Shown piece by piece: positions 22,181 through 33,376 of a stretch of 64,000 nucleotides of DNA (position 1 is its first letter; each line of letters starts with the position of its first letter). Location of the stretch: NCBI RefSeq assembly GCF_963675165.1, contig NC_087387.1, positions 5,482,990-5,546,989 of the forward strand. Reading direction: 5' to 3'. The stretch is from Halichondria panicea (Eukaryota > Porifera > Demospongiae > Suberitida > Halichondriidae). The translations under genes were made by a program, and so were the position numbers. The notes under the pieces are model-generated. The model was given only the letters and a program-made list of their open reading frames with translations, was not told where the DNA came from and did not search any database.

Positions 22181-23071
22181 ATGCCTCGGTGCGCATGCGC
22201 AAGCGAGGTATATACGGTAGTGTGTCTGTGTGTCTGTCTGTGTGTGTAGACTGTTTCAGCTGCTCAAGGATCAATGAAGTACAAGTAAGAGTTTCTATAG
22301 GCTTCTAGTCATGTTTTCTTGGCTTGGTATTTGTGGATTTGCAAAATAAAGCTTCATTGTCGAGTTATGCCTAGTTTTGCTTACTTGGAATGCCATTGCA
22401 GCCTTTTCAGAAGAGCACGTAGCAAAACTTGTTCACCGAGTATTGCTACTCTACTTAGTAGTTAGCTATGCACTAGAACGCTAGCTATTGATAGCTGCAA
22501 GAGTGAGAAGAGAGCTGCAAGGCTCGCTGACTTAACTTAGACTCGCAAGCCGTCACTGTTGCAGGCGAACAGTAGACTGGTCAAACTCCGTGTTGAGACT
22601 TGTGTAACGTTTGCCACGATATTTGTGGCAACTAACCGCATGCGGTTACCACAAGATCAATGATAGTGACGTTTCACTAGAAAACTCTACGTATCACATG
22701 CAGTATACTGACGTCACGAAAACCGCAGCCACTTAAAATATTTTCTGATATGCTGACTGTGCAACACGAGTCTCAACACGGAGTTTGACCAGTCTACTGT
22801 TCGCCTGCAACAGTGACGGCTTGCGAGTCTAGACTTAACTTGCAGCCATTAGACTTGAACTTTTGGCGTCGATCGTTATTAACAACAATCATCGTCGATC
22901 ATTACCCACTCTTTGAGTTTCCCTGTGATTCTGGATTCTGCATGCAGCAAAATTAAAATGTTCATCATCATAATTATATAATCAATGTGTGTATAAAAGC
23001 TAGCTATAGTAGCTTTATGTTATGTAGCTTTGGCACCTCCACCGAGGCATCAGCACCCGCGGTGCTTTCAT
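22181..23071 (+). mobile_element. Repeat family R, copy 1, with nested MITE
   Basis: Begins ATGCCTCGGTGCGCATGCGC and ends AGCACCCGCGGTGCTTTCAT; TGCCTCGGTG near the start is the exact reverse complement of CACCGAGGCA near the end. Both ends can form hairpins. Without the nested 293-bp element and its duplicated target it is about 588 bp, like copy 3 (47619-48207). Other copies: 40952-41506 and 41935-42585. No ORF; class uncertain. Confidence 0.75.
22539..22831. mobile_element. 293-bp MITE with 10-bp target duplication, nested in family R
   Basis: Inverted ends of about 60 bp start AGACTCGCAAGCCGTCACTG and end with the complement. GACTTAACTT flanks it on both sides (22529-22538 and 22832-22841). 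Family R copies 2 and 3 lack the element, which gives the empty site. Probably Mutator-like, non-autonomous. Confidence 0.85.
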
Positions 23072-23497
23072 ATTGGCTCAGTAGTGACGTATATAGGCCG
23101 GAGGGCTACAATATCCCATGTGGTACTCGTATATACACGTGCATGTCCCAACTATTACTTGTTCTGTATTAGGTGGTTCTTTGTACAGGAAACTGAATCG
23201 AGAAAATCTAATCTATAACCATGCATAATGGGAAGCATTCATATAGTATAGCTGAATACAATATTGGTGAAAATAATGATAGTTTTGTTGCAGTATTCAA
23301 TTGAAAGTTTAGAAGATGCAGGAGGAGGAGAGGAGTGATAGACAACTCAGTTTCACATGTACTACCTTTAGCAGTCAACATCAACATAGCAAGCTCATTA
23401 TGCATAAAATTAATGTGAGGTTAAACAACATCCTGTACAATTCGAATCAAGAAGTTTATAATAGCCACTGTAGCCAATGTGCTAAATTAATATCAAA

Positions 23498-25487
23498 ATG
23501 CAAGCCACAAGCTTATTGCTGTTGGTTGCTACTACTGCTATTGCTACAGCTCAGCCACCAGGTATATAGTTATGTACTGAACTAGACCAGATTATGAATT
23601 ATGGAATGCAGAATGCCTCAATATACAACTTCGTGAATCTATTTCAAATGTCCTTGAGTATACTGTTACAATGGAGAATGGATATGGCTCTGCCTTTCCG
23701 CAAACAGCCGATGGGATACTAATATCACAGTGGCTGCTTGCACACAACTGGGCTTCAGTGACTCTGGGAGTAAGTTAGCTGTCGTTATAGTAGGGGATGA
23801 ATAAATTCAGGTGTGGCTCTTATTATTTTTAGAAATAACTAGAGGTGTACCACTGACGTGTCATACGCCTCCAATAAAAGTAGTCATTCTGAGTGACTGC
23901 AACAGACTGGAACTAACAGAGTGCACGGTGACACCCAGTGACAGCTGTGGTGATACCGGATGCTCTCTTGTGAAATTAGGGTGCAATACAGGTTGGTCTT
24001 GATTATATCAGAGTGAATTTACCTAAAACAATTTCAGCTAACTGCACTAAAGGAACCATTAGACTGGTGGGTGGATCCACTGACAGAGAGGGACGAGTGG
24101 AAGTGTGTGTGGATGGCAGGCGATGGAGGACAGTTTATACACTCGCAATCAAAAACTGGCAGGAGCTGTTTGTTCACAAATGGGATACATCTTTGAAGGT
24201 AACGGAGGATCAATCACATTACTCTAGCTACATGCATCCAGTATAGAGAGTAGAATATACCACAAATGTGTGAGTAGCTCTGTAGTTGTACTTATTAATA
24301 AATGTAAATATCTTATGATTGAGTAGATCTGCATGCTGATACCATTGTGTACGTAATAAGCTACCAAAAATGTTTCCATGATAATTTAAGGTGCATGGTG
24401 GGTTTGTGGTGATTAAAAAAACAGTAGCTAAACAATTGTAGGGAGTAATCAGTTAGGAAGAGAAAAGACCAACGGTTTCCAGCTAAGGTTTAGGATTTTG
24501 TCACAACATCTATAGATAGTTTGGCTATCTTATGAAAGGTTCACATATCTACACATCCTCCACAGTGATCAAAACTGCTAGTTTTTATGCCGTTTCGGTT
24601 AGGGAGAGATTTGAAGAAGATCTTACGGCTAAGTTCCAAAAATTACCTTAAATAAATTAGTTCCGGAGATAATTGATGTTACACACAATCACCCCCGTTT
24701 GCACCTAAATAGATTCCCACAATAACTCCTGGGAAAATATTTTTGTAGCTTATTTAAATGGTGTCAGCACAATTTCTTAGAAATGTTCCAATCTTGAGAT
24801 ACATTTAAGTACAACTACTCACACATTTGTGATATTCTACTCTCTAGACTGGATGCACTGTATGTATCTCTACAGGAGGCACTGTGGCAGCACTCAACTC
24901 ATTTCCCCCTGGAGCAATCCCAGAGTACAGACTAAACTGTAGACAACAAACCAATAGAGCATGGAGCTGTAGTCCAGTTGAAGAACAGTGGGTTGGCTTT
25001 GTGGAGCTTGGAGTTGTTTGTAATAATGAAGATATAACGAACATCCGAGAAACTACACAGTTGCCTACCACATCATTTACTGACAATTTCACCACCTGTA
25101 CTGCTAGTAGTGGTGTACTGGCAACTCTCCCACTAGCCGTAATTGCTGTTCTTATTGTCCTACAAGCAGCTACAATGATTGCACTGATCAGCACCTGTGT
25201 TGTCTTTAAGAGGAAACTCAAACAAAAGTAAAGCTATAGCTAACAAAATAAACAATAAATAATATAAGCATTGCTTGTGTCTTAATAATATTATTATTAG
25301 AATGACCATGACTACACAACAAGCTGACCTAACCCATGCAGTGGTTGGAAGCTCACAAACTGAAATGAAGATTGACCACAACATAGCTGCTAACCCAGCA
25401 TACGAGGCAGTCAAGTGTGACCAGGAGGACCACACCTACGATGTCGTCAGTGAGGGCGTGGCTTCAAGACAGAGGAGAGGCAATTAA
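23498..25487 (+). pseudogene. SRCR receptor unit H (tail A), frameshifted
   Basis: Exons: 23498-23561 (signal peptide MQATSLLLLVATTAIATAQ), 23612-23769, 23833-23991, 24038-24198, 24876-25227 (half of domain 2 plus TM in one exon) and 25301-25487 (tail). Exon 2 has a 2-nt insertion after LEY, and exon 4 has a net 2-nt gain after RRWRTV, so domains 1 and 2 are both shifted; the stalk/TM and tail remain open. In the tail the first motif reads LTHAVV, so its tyrosine is lost; NPAYEAV and HTYDVV remain. Intron 4 is 677 nt, the relative of the enlarged intron in unit D. Confidence 0.78.
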
Positions 25488-26361
25488 TTGTTGCAAAGAT
25501 ACATAACTTCAATTGTTGTATAGCTTTACCTATATCGTTCTGTTTAGTGGCTCTTTTTGTTAAGAACATGTACAGGAAACTGAATTGAGAACCAACACAT
25601 GATTTGCTGCAATCTACCGGAATATAATATAATACCCAGAGATGGCAATAATGATAAGCTTCCTATAATTAGTGACTGCTAAATAAACAACATGCATGTA
25701 TGTACATAACCCGCAAACAACTGGGGTAGCTAATGCTGCCATTCATTGCCCCAAGTATTGTTCAATATGCAAGCAAGTCTATATACCATTGAATTATAAC
25801 TTTTACTGACTGGCATAGTAACTAAATACAAAAAATATTGGTGAAAATAGCATGTTTTTGTACGTACTGCAGTACCGTATAGCGCGAAATTTTCGAGGCA
25901 CTTATATTTCGTGGATTGGCCTCTAAAAGCCAATTCGTTGCATAATGTTCGCGAAATGGCTGCTTACCGGTATCCACGCCTTTAAATCTTTGCATGATAG
26001 CAGGTAATTCTAATTAGACAACAATTTTCGTGGACTTAATTTTCGTGTAGAATTCTAACCCACGAAAAATCCGCAAAAATTAAGCCCCTCAAAAATTTCG
26101 CGCTATACGGATTCAATTTTGAATTACTATATACTTAGGTGGCTTCAGGAGGAGGAGTGATTGACAAAGAATATTTATTATTTTACTTTCACATTACTTT
26201 CACATGTATTACCTTTAGCAGTCAACATCAACATAGCAAGTGCATGCATAGAATAACATGCAGTATAGTAATGTGCATGAGGTTTAACAACATCCTGTAC
26301 AAAATTGGCCAAATCTAAAGTTTGGAAGTTTAAAATTGCCATGCAATGTGATAATATCAAA
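25488..26361. other. Spacer between units H and I
   Basis: No gene. About 25490-25800 matches the flank behind unit L (33377-33690). A MITE copy follows (25879-26106), then the conserved upstream block of unit I (26146-26361). Confidence 0.6.
25879..26106. mobile_element. MITE, ATAGCGCGAAATTTT family, copy 2
   Basis: Near-complete copy with inverted ends ATAGCGCGAAATTTTCGAGG and CCTCAAAAATTTCGCGCTAT, same internal layout as 545-773 and at the same position relative to the following receptor unit, so inherited through block duplication. Confidence 0.75.
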
Positions 26362-27780
26362 ATGCAAGTCACAAGCTTATTTTTGTTGGTTGCTACTACT
26401 GCTATTGTTACAGCTCAGTCATCAGGTATATAGTTATGTGTATATATGTACTGCACATTCTGAATTATGCAATGCAGAGTGCTTCAGTCGACAACTTCGT
26501 TCTAATTCAACACTTAGTTTACTTGACTACTGTTATGATGGAGAATGGAGAAGGATCTGTTCCGGAGACAGTCAGTGGGATACTGATATGTCAGTGGCTG
26601 CCTGTACAGAACTGGGCTATAGTGAATCTGGTAAGTTAACTATTCGTATGGATAAATTAATGTGGTTCTTCATTTTAGAGGTGACTACAATTCAAACATT
26701 TTGTCCAAATCAAAATCCAATAAAAGTGTTCATTAAATTCTGAGTGACTGTAAAGAACCAGGACTAACCAATTGCACAGTGACAGCCAGTGACGCTTGTG
26801 TTACGTTTACGAACGTGCAACACAGGTTGGTCATGATTTTCAGAGTGAATATTCACCTGAAACAATTTTGAATTTCAGCTGACTGTACTGATGGAGATAT
26901 AAGACTGGTGGGTGGATTCACTGACAGAGAGGGGCGAGTGGAGGTGTGTGTGGGTGGCAGGCGATGGAGAACAGTTTTCACTGGCAGTCAAGAACTGGCA
27001 GGAGCTGTTTGTTCACAAATGGGATACATCTTTGAAGGTAACACAGTGGATTGATAAAATAATGTGCTGTGAATTGTATAAGATCCACAAACAGGAAGCA
27101 TTATGGCAGTAACTAACTCATTTCCTCCTGGAGCATTCCCAGAGTACAAACTGGACTGTACACAACTAAGCAATGGAACATGGCACTGTAGTCCAGTTGA
27201 ACAACAATGTGACAGCTTTGTGGAGCTTGGAGTTGTTTGTAAACTATGAGGAGTATTATGAACGTTCAAAGAACAGCACACTATCTACACACTTTCCTAC
27301 TAGTTCAGAAGGTAAATTAGATTTTATGCGCGCATGCTGAAGCAGGAATATTACTTTAATTCACAGAAACGTATTCTACTCCTTGGGAAACAACTACTAA
27401 CAATGGCAGCTCAACTTCACTGCTAGCAGTAATTGCTGTTTTTGTTGTCCTACAAGCGGCTACAATGATTGCACTAATCAGCACCTGTGTTGTCTTTAAG
27501 AGGAAACACAAACAAAAGTAAAGCTGTAACAAACTATAATACATTAGTATCCTAAGCATGCTTGTGTTCTTATAATACTTGTACATATATATAGGGTGAC
27601 CATGCATGGCTACACAACAAGCTGACCTATCCTATGCAGTGGTTGGAGGTACACAACCTGAAATGAAGATCGACCCAAAAATAGCTGCTAACCCAGCGTA
27701 CGAAGCAGTCAAGTGTGACCAGGAGGACAACACCTACGATGTCGTCAGTGAGGGGGCGGCTTCAGAGGAGAGGCAATTGA
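26362..27780 (+). pseudogene. SRCR receptor unit I (tail A), multiply disrupted
   Basis: Exons: 26362-26425, 26478-26630, 26679-26825, 26879-27037, 27095-27311, 27367-27517 and a tail exon from 27595. It closely matches unit A. Exon 3 has a 5-nt insertion making a TGA stop and then a 17-nt deletion. A domain 2 Cys is Phe (TVF for TVC). Exon 5 has a 2-nt deletion giving TGA soon after VVC. The tail exon has a 4-nt insertion at its ATG (CATGCATGG) and a deletion near the end. Signal peptide, exon 2 and the TM exon are open. Confidence 0.8.
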
Positions 27781-27908
27781 CATTGACTATTGTTTTAGAA
27801 GGTTGTGTAGCTCCTTATATTTACTAACCAAGAGTGTTAGAAACTAGAAGGCTCATTATGACGACACGTATATAGAGGAGAGAATCTTACATGTGTAATA
27901 GTGAGCAT

Positions 27909-28041
27909 CAGAGGAGGTCCGACATGCGTGCACGAATCACTACAAGTTCAGTACATTTGGCTAGGACTTTATCACGTGACCACAATGACATAAATGCACT
28001 GAATTTGTAGTGATTCGTGCATGCATGTCGGACCTCCTCTG
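27909..28041. mobile_element. 133-bp MITE with 9-bp target duplication, copy 2
   Basis: Same element and same site as 2640-2772, flanked by AGTGAGCAT (27900-27908) and AGTGGACAT (28042-28050). The insertion is therefore older than the duplication that produced units A and I. Confidence 0.85.
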
Positions 28042-28391
28042 AGTGGACATTGCTGCATCGTGTACAGGTCATGTGTACATTCTACCAGACGGTTCTGACC
28101 CCCCCCTCCGTAATAGCCTGCATAATTATGGCAATAATAATTATAATAATATTATAATAATATTATTATTAAATTCATATTCAGTATTTGTTTAGACGTG
28201 CAAAATAAACATTGGTTAGGATGTTATTCTCATAGGATGGCCAGGGAAATCAACAGTAGCAAAATTAATGTCTCTTTGGCAAGAGGGATGAACATATAAA
28301 CTACTGATCGTGGAAGCAGCATGCACTTTATGAGTTACATGAATATATAAGTTTGAAACACAAAGGTAATCTTCGTGATCCTTTATCTTAC

Positions 28392-28893
28392 CTTTAAGGT
28401 CATTAGGTTCAAACACCCCCGGATATATCCCGGACCTAGTCTGGTATCGCCCAGTCAGCAGAGCTGCTCGAGATGGACTACACACTGGACTATTGGTGTA
28501 GAACTGAGTGAAGACCAGACATTGCTCGGCTAGTAACTGGATGTGAGGGGCATTGGAGGTGGGGTGTCCGTAGGGAGTGAGGTCACCATAGCCAAGCTGT
28601 GTGGGGGGGGGGTGATAAAAGTACGTACATTAGAATTAGCAATAATTTTGCTATACTAATTTTGCTATAATTATAGGCATGCTATAATTATGGATAGCTA
28701 TTCATTAGCTAAAAGCACAGTAAAACAATTTCACATCCATAAATATTGTTTATGGATTTTACCACACTGCATGATGTACAGTATATACACCCATATCATC
28801 AGAACCATGTTGGGCCCGTGGTGTGGTGGCCATGACGATAAGATAGGAAACTAGCAGTAAGAGCACCAGAAATTTAAACTCTTCAGTCGAGGC
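28392..28893 (-). pseudogene. Arylsulfatase 5' fragment, copy S3
   Basis: Exon 2 (28392-28596, 205 nt) is open and keeps the sulfatase signature [12 protein letters not shown] followed by SGIYPGVFEPNDLKG, with [16 protein letters not shown] before it. Exon 1 (about 28795-28893) keeps PPN but is damaged in the FLVDD segment and lacks its start codon, because the sequence breaks at 28893 and jumps to spacer seen elsewhere at 3888. No further exons. Confidence 0.75.
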
Positions 28894-28934
28894 TATTTTG
28901 TTGCTGATGATGTGCATTCTTCAAAAGCCTCCCC

Positions 28935-31900
28935 CTAGACACAGGTGCCTCAGTATCTCTAGTATCAGAGTCACAGTACAAACAGTTGTGGCCAGGGAGG
29001 AGCTTAGATCCATCTGATATCAACTTACAGACCTACTCAAAGGAACCCCTTGTAGTAATGGGAAGTTTTGATGTTGAGGTTGTGTATGATAACAAAAAGG
29101 TGACCTTACCTCTTGTTGTTGTTCAAGGGAATGGACCTTTGTTGTTTGGCAGGAACTGGCTAAATGCTATTAAGTTGAATTGGTCTAACATTCACTATAC
29201 CCAAGCTCCAGGTTTACAGGACTTACTGGCCAAGTACCCCGATGTGTTCCAGAAAGGACTGGGTACGTACCAGGGACAAGAAGCCTCCCTTGTAGTGGAC
29301 GCTGATGCTGTTCCCCGTTTTAACAAAGCCAGACGTCTTCCATATGCTATGCGAACGAAAGTTGAAGAGGAACTGGAGAGGCTGGTTCAGGAAGGCACTC
29401 TGAAGCCCGTGGACTATGCTGAATGGGCCGCACCAATTGTGGCAGTGTTAAAGAGTGATCGAACGAGTGTGAGAATATGTGGCGATTTCCGAATGACAGT
29501 TAACCCCGTTTCTAAACTCCATCGTTACCCCCTGCCGAAGGTGGAAGATTTATTTGCAACCCTGGCTGACGGAAAGATCTTTACTAAATTAGATCTGACA
29601 CAAGCTTATCAACAGTTAAAGCTTGACACCCAATCTCAGAACTATGTGGTAATCAACACCCTAAAAGGGTTGTTCCAATACACGAGATTACCTTTTGGAG
29701 TGTCATCAGCCCCTGGAATTTTTCAGAAGACCATGGAGACCCTGCTACAGGGTATTGCTGGGGTAGTGGTGTATTTGGACGACATTTTGATCTCTAGTGC
29801 AACCGAAGCGGAGAACCTGAAATCACTCGAGGAAGTGTTGAAACGCCTATCCGAAGCTGGTTTGCGAGCCAAACGAGGCAAGTGCACGTTCATGGCTCCA
29901 TCTGTCGAGTTTTTGGGTCACCTGGTTGACGCTAAGGGTATCCGACCCTTACCTGAGAAAGTCCGTGCTGTCCAGCAAGCACCTACCCCTACCAATGTGA
30001 CGGAACTGAGGTCCTACATTGGATTGATTTCTTATTATGGGAAGTTCCTACCGAATCTAGCCACTCGCTTAACACCATTGTACAAGCTGTTAAACAAAGA
30101 TGTGCCATGGGAATGGTCATCTGAGCAAGAACTTGCTTTTAACAGGTCGAAACAGCTGCTGACATCAACAAATCTGTTAGCTCATTACAACCCCCAATTA
30201 CCTATTGTTCTGGCCTGCGATGCCTCTGCATACGGAATTGGAGCCGTACTTGCTCACCAAATGCCTGATGGTACCGAGAGACCGATAGCCTATGCTTCTA
30301 GGACTTTGAATTCGGCTGAAAGAAATTACTCGCAACTTGAAAAGGAAGGACTGTCCTGTGTTTTCGGAGTAAAGAAATTCTATGCATACCTATTTGGTCG
30401 AAAATTCACTCTAATTACGGATCACAAACCGTTATTGAGCCTGCTGAGTGGACAGAAACCAACCTCATTACAAGCCTCCGCAAGGATTCGTCGATGGTCA
30501 TTGGCACTGTCGATGTACGAGTACGAGCTGAAGTTCCGAAACACTACAGCTCACGGTAACGCAGATGCTTTGAGTCGTCTGCCCTTAACTGACACTGTTC
30601 CTGATGACCGAACACCACCAGAACTGGTGCTCTTACTGGAACATCTCGATTCCTCACCGATCACGGCTGCACATATCAAAGAGGCTACCAGACGAGACCC
30701 AGAACTCTCTACTATTCACCAGTATGTGCAACAAGGATGGCCACACCGTTCCGCCATGGAAACCAGTCTAATGCCCTTTTATGAGCGACGAGAAGAACTT
30801 TCAGTACATGATGGTTGCTTGCTGTGGGGAAATCGTGTGGTGGTACCCAAGACCTACCGAGGTGATGTGCTCGTACAACTGCACGAAGGACATCCTGGCA
30901 CCACTCGCATGAAAGGACTATCGCGTATGTATGTGTGGTGGCCTGGTATTTCGAAAGACGTCGAAGAGACGGTACAAGATTGCATTCCCTGTCAACAACA
31001 ACAGTCAAAACCACCTGTTGCCCCACTCCATCCTTGGGCTTGGCCTACACGCCCGTGGGCCAGATTGCATATCGATTATGCTGGTCCCATTCACGGACAA
31101 ATGTTTTTGATTATCATTGATGCCCATTCAAAATGGATTGAAGCAATTCCAACATCTGGCTCGACATCCCGAGTAGTGATCGAAGAACTACGGTTTTTGT
31201 TTTCTCAATTTGGCCTACCAGAGTGTGTTGTGTCTGACAATGGCACATGTTTCACTAGTGCAGAATTCAAAGGATTCCTGAAGAAAAATGGTATCAACCA
31301 AATTCTGTCTGCCCCTTATCACCCCTCTACAAATGGCCTGGCTGAACGAGCAGTGCAAGTAGTTAAGAAGGGACTTAAGAAGGAAACAAAAGGTTCGATG
31401 CGCAGTAGACTTGCAACGGTGTTATTTGCTTACAGGTTAACTGCACAGTCAACCACTGGACAATCCCCAAGTGAACTTTTGTTAGGTCGTCGACCACGAT
31501 CTCGTCTAGATCTGCTTAAACCGAACACAGCAGAGAGAGTTGAACGTCAACAAGCAAAACAGGTGAAACAACACGACAACCGTGCTCGCGAAAGAAGTTT
31601 TGAGCCCGGAGATCTGGTGTATGTCAGAAATTACCAGTCAGGAAATCGTTGGTTACCGGGTGTGATACAGGAAAAGACAGGACCAGTATCGTTTCGAGCG
31701 AAGATGCAGAATGGTCAAGTGCGAAGGTGTCATGTGGACCAGGTTCGGAACCGAACAGTAGACGAACCTACCGAGCCAGAAGAGGTCCCTATTCCGAATG
31801 CAATTCTTCCTGACGAATTGACCACACCGTATGCACCTCAAGCTGATAGTACTCCTGGAAACAGCTCCCCTTCACCTGAAGTTGGTGTAGAACCACCTGT

Positions 31901-32003
31901 CGACGTCCCTAGTCAAGGTGTTGTCTCAAAACCTGCAACTGCGATTAAAGTATATCCTAAGCGTAACCGTAAGACTGTGGATCGATATGAACCTAAATGG
32001 TAG
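28935..32003 (+). CDS. pol: Ty3/gypsy retrotransposon polyprotein, 5'-truncated
   Basis: One open frame containing, in order: a protease active site LDTGAS (28935 onwards, cut off just before it), reverse transcriptase (LPFGVSSAP, then YLDDILI near 29771), RNase H (CDASAYGIGA near 30211; ITDHKPLLSLL), integrase zinc finger (H-H-C-C around 30880-30990), integrase core D-D-E (HIDYAGP, VVSDNGTCF, NGLAERAV) and a GPY/F-like module (WLPGVIQEKTGPVSF). The first in-frame ATG is at 28986. Gag and the 5' LTR are absent. The frame is intact, implying a young copy, but without a 5' LTR or gag it cannot be autonomous. Lineage within Ty3/gypsy not resolved. Confidence 0.92.
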   Translation, partial: LDTGASVSLVSESQYKQLWPGRSLDPSDINLQTYSKEPLVVMGSFDVEVVYDNKKVTLPLVVVQGNGPLLFGRNWLNAIKLNWSNIHYTQAPGLQDLLAKYPDVFQKGLGTYQGQEASLVVDADAVPRFNKARRLPYAMRTKVEEELERLVQEGTLKPVDYAEWAAPIVAVLKSDRTSVRICGDFRMTVNPVSKLHRYPLPKVEDLFATLADGKIFTKLDLTQAYQQLKLDTQSQNYVVINTLKGLFQYTRLPFGVSSAPGIFQKTMETLLQGIAGVVVYLDDILISSATEAENLKSLEEVLKRLSEAGLRAKRGKCTFMAPSVEFLGHLVDAKGIRPLPEKVRAVQQAPTPTNVTELRSYIGLISYYGKFLPNLATRLTPLYKLLNKDVPWEWSSEQELAFNRSKQLLTSTNLLAHYNPQLPIVLACDASAYGIGAVLAHQMPDGTERPIAYASRTLNSAERNYSQLEKEGLSCVFGVKKFYAYLFGRKFTLITDHKPLLSLLSGQKPTSLQASARIRRWSLALSMYEYELKFRNTTAHGNADALSRLPLTDTVPDDRTPPELVLLLEHLDSSPITAAHIKEATRRDPELSTIHQYVQQGWPHRSAMETSLMPFYERREELSVHDGCLLWGNRVVVPKTYRGDVLVQLHEGHPGTTRMKGLSRMYVWWPGISKDVEETVQDCIPCQQQQSKPPVAPLHPWAWPTRPWARLHIDYAGPIHGQMFLIIIDAHSKWIEAIPTSGSTSRVVIEELRFLFSQFGLPECVVSDNGTCFTSAEFKGFLKKNGINQILSAPYHPSTNGLAERAVQVVKKGLKKETKGSMRSRLATVLFAYRLTAQSTTGQSPSELLLGRRPRSRLDLLKPNTAERVERQQAKQVKQHDNRARERSFEPGDLVYVRNYQSGNRWLPGVIQEKTGPVSFRAKMQNGQVRRCHVDQVRNRTVDEPTEPEEVPIPNAILPDELTTPYAPQADSTPGNSSPSPEVGVEPPVDVPSQGVVSKPATAIKVYPKRNRKTVDRYEPKW

Positions 32004-32105
32004 TTATTGATTGGAAACTGGTATTTTATTGGTATTGTTTTGTCATTAGTTGGATGATTTTTGTCATTAGTTAATTTTGTGAGTCCTCACTAAAGGAAGG
32101 AGGAA

Positions 32106-32252
32106 TGTTGTGGTTTAGTTTACTTCCTGTTCTATGTGTACTATTTATGTACGTGTGTTCTCAATGTTTTTAGTCTCTATTAAACTGTCAACTGTAAACC
32201 AGTACTGAGTTGGTAACTTAGCGGTGAGTCCAGACCTAGCTAAGTTACGACA
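32106..32252 (+). repeat. Probable 3' LTR of the gypsy element
   Basis: Follows a purine-rich tract (AAAGGAAGGAGGAA, about 32092-32105), begins TGTTGTGG and ends ACGACA, i.e. TG...CA, 147 bp, with the unit L intron resuming right after it. There is no second copy in the window, so the LTR call rests on position and termini only. Confidence 0.65.
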
Positions 32253-32297
32253 GCTATATCATTAATAGTGGCTGAATTAATGTTATCCTTAATTCAG

Positions 32298-33376
32298 GGA
32301 TAAATGTAAATGACACACAGTGTGAACGTTATCCAATAAAAGCTGTCACATTTAGTGACTGCAACGGATCAGGACTAATAAATTGCACAGTGACACCCAC
32401 AGACAAATGTGGTCGCTTATGCTCTCTTGTGATCTCAGGACAGTGCAACACAGGTTGGTCATGACTGTCAGAAGTGGTTTTACGGCTTGAAACAATTTTA
32501 CATTCAGCTAACTGCACTGATGGAGCTCTAAGACTGGTGGGTGGATCCACCGACAGAGAGGAACGAGTGGAGGTGTGTGTGGGTGGCAGGCGATGGAGGA
32601 CAGTTTGCACTGGCAGTCAAGAACTGGCAGGAGCCGTTTGTTCACAAATAGGATACATCTTTGAAGGTAACAGAGGATCAATAACATTGCTCTTAACTAT
32701 TCTCTATACAATTAAAAATCTCTATACAGGAAGCTCAGTGAGAGTAACCAACTCATTTCCTCCTGGTGAGTACAGACTAAACTGTGCACAACTAAGCAAT
32801 GGAGCATGGCACTGTAGCCTAGTCAAAGAACAATGTGACAGCTTTGCGGAGCTTGGAGTTGTTTGTAAGAACTATAAAGATCAACCAGACATCCAAGTTA
32901 CTACACAGTTGCCTACCACATCATGTACCCCTCAAAGCAAAGAATATTCTGGATGTATATGTACTAATAATTCTACCACCTTCACTGCTGGTAGTAGCGT
33001 ACTGGCAGCTCAGTTACTAGCCGTAATTGCTGTTCTTGTTGTCCTACAAATGGCTACAATGATTGCACTAATCAGCACCTGTGTTGTCTTTAAGAGGAAA
33101 CGCAAACAAAAGTAACAAAACTATAATGGTATTAACATTAGTAACCTAAACATTGCATGCTCCTGTGTTCTTAATACTCTATAATATAGGGTTACCATGG
33201 CTACACAACAAGCTGACCTAACATTTGCAGTGGTTGGAAGCTCACAAACTGAAATGAAGATCGACCCCAACATAACTGCTAACCCAGCATACAAGGCAGT
33301 CAAGTGTGACCAGGAGGACCACACCTACGATGTCGTCAGTGAGGGCGTGGCTTCAAGACAGAGGAGAGGCAATTAG
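32298..33376 (+). pseudogene. SRCR receptor unit L (tail A), exons 1-2 lost to retrotransposon
   Basis: Exons 3 (32298-32453), 4 (32508-32666), 5+TM (32730-33111) and tail (33190-33376) are all open and match unit C closely. A 9-nt in-frame deletion shortens FPPGAFLEY to FPPGEY. The tail reads LTFAVV, NPAYKAV and HTYDVV. The signal peptide and first half of domain 1 are missing: the gypsy element and its LTR occupy that place, and intron 2 sequence resumes at about 32253. Expression would need a cryptic promoter, for example in the LTR, and a new start codon. Confidence 0.8.

Noticed and set aside
22181-23071. Helitron classification of repeat R
   Set aside because: It has a terminal hairpin (AGCACC-CGC-GGTGCT) but no 5' TC or 3' CTRR ends; inverted TGCCTCGGTG argues for another class, so left unclassified.
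30712-31026. Minus-strand ORF inside the retrotransposon
   Set aside because: Antisense shadow of the pol frame with no domain similarity.
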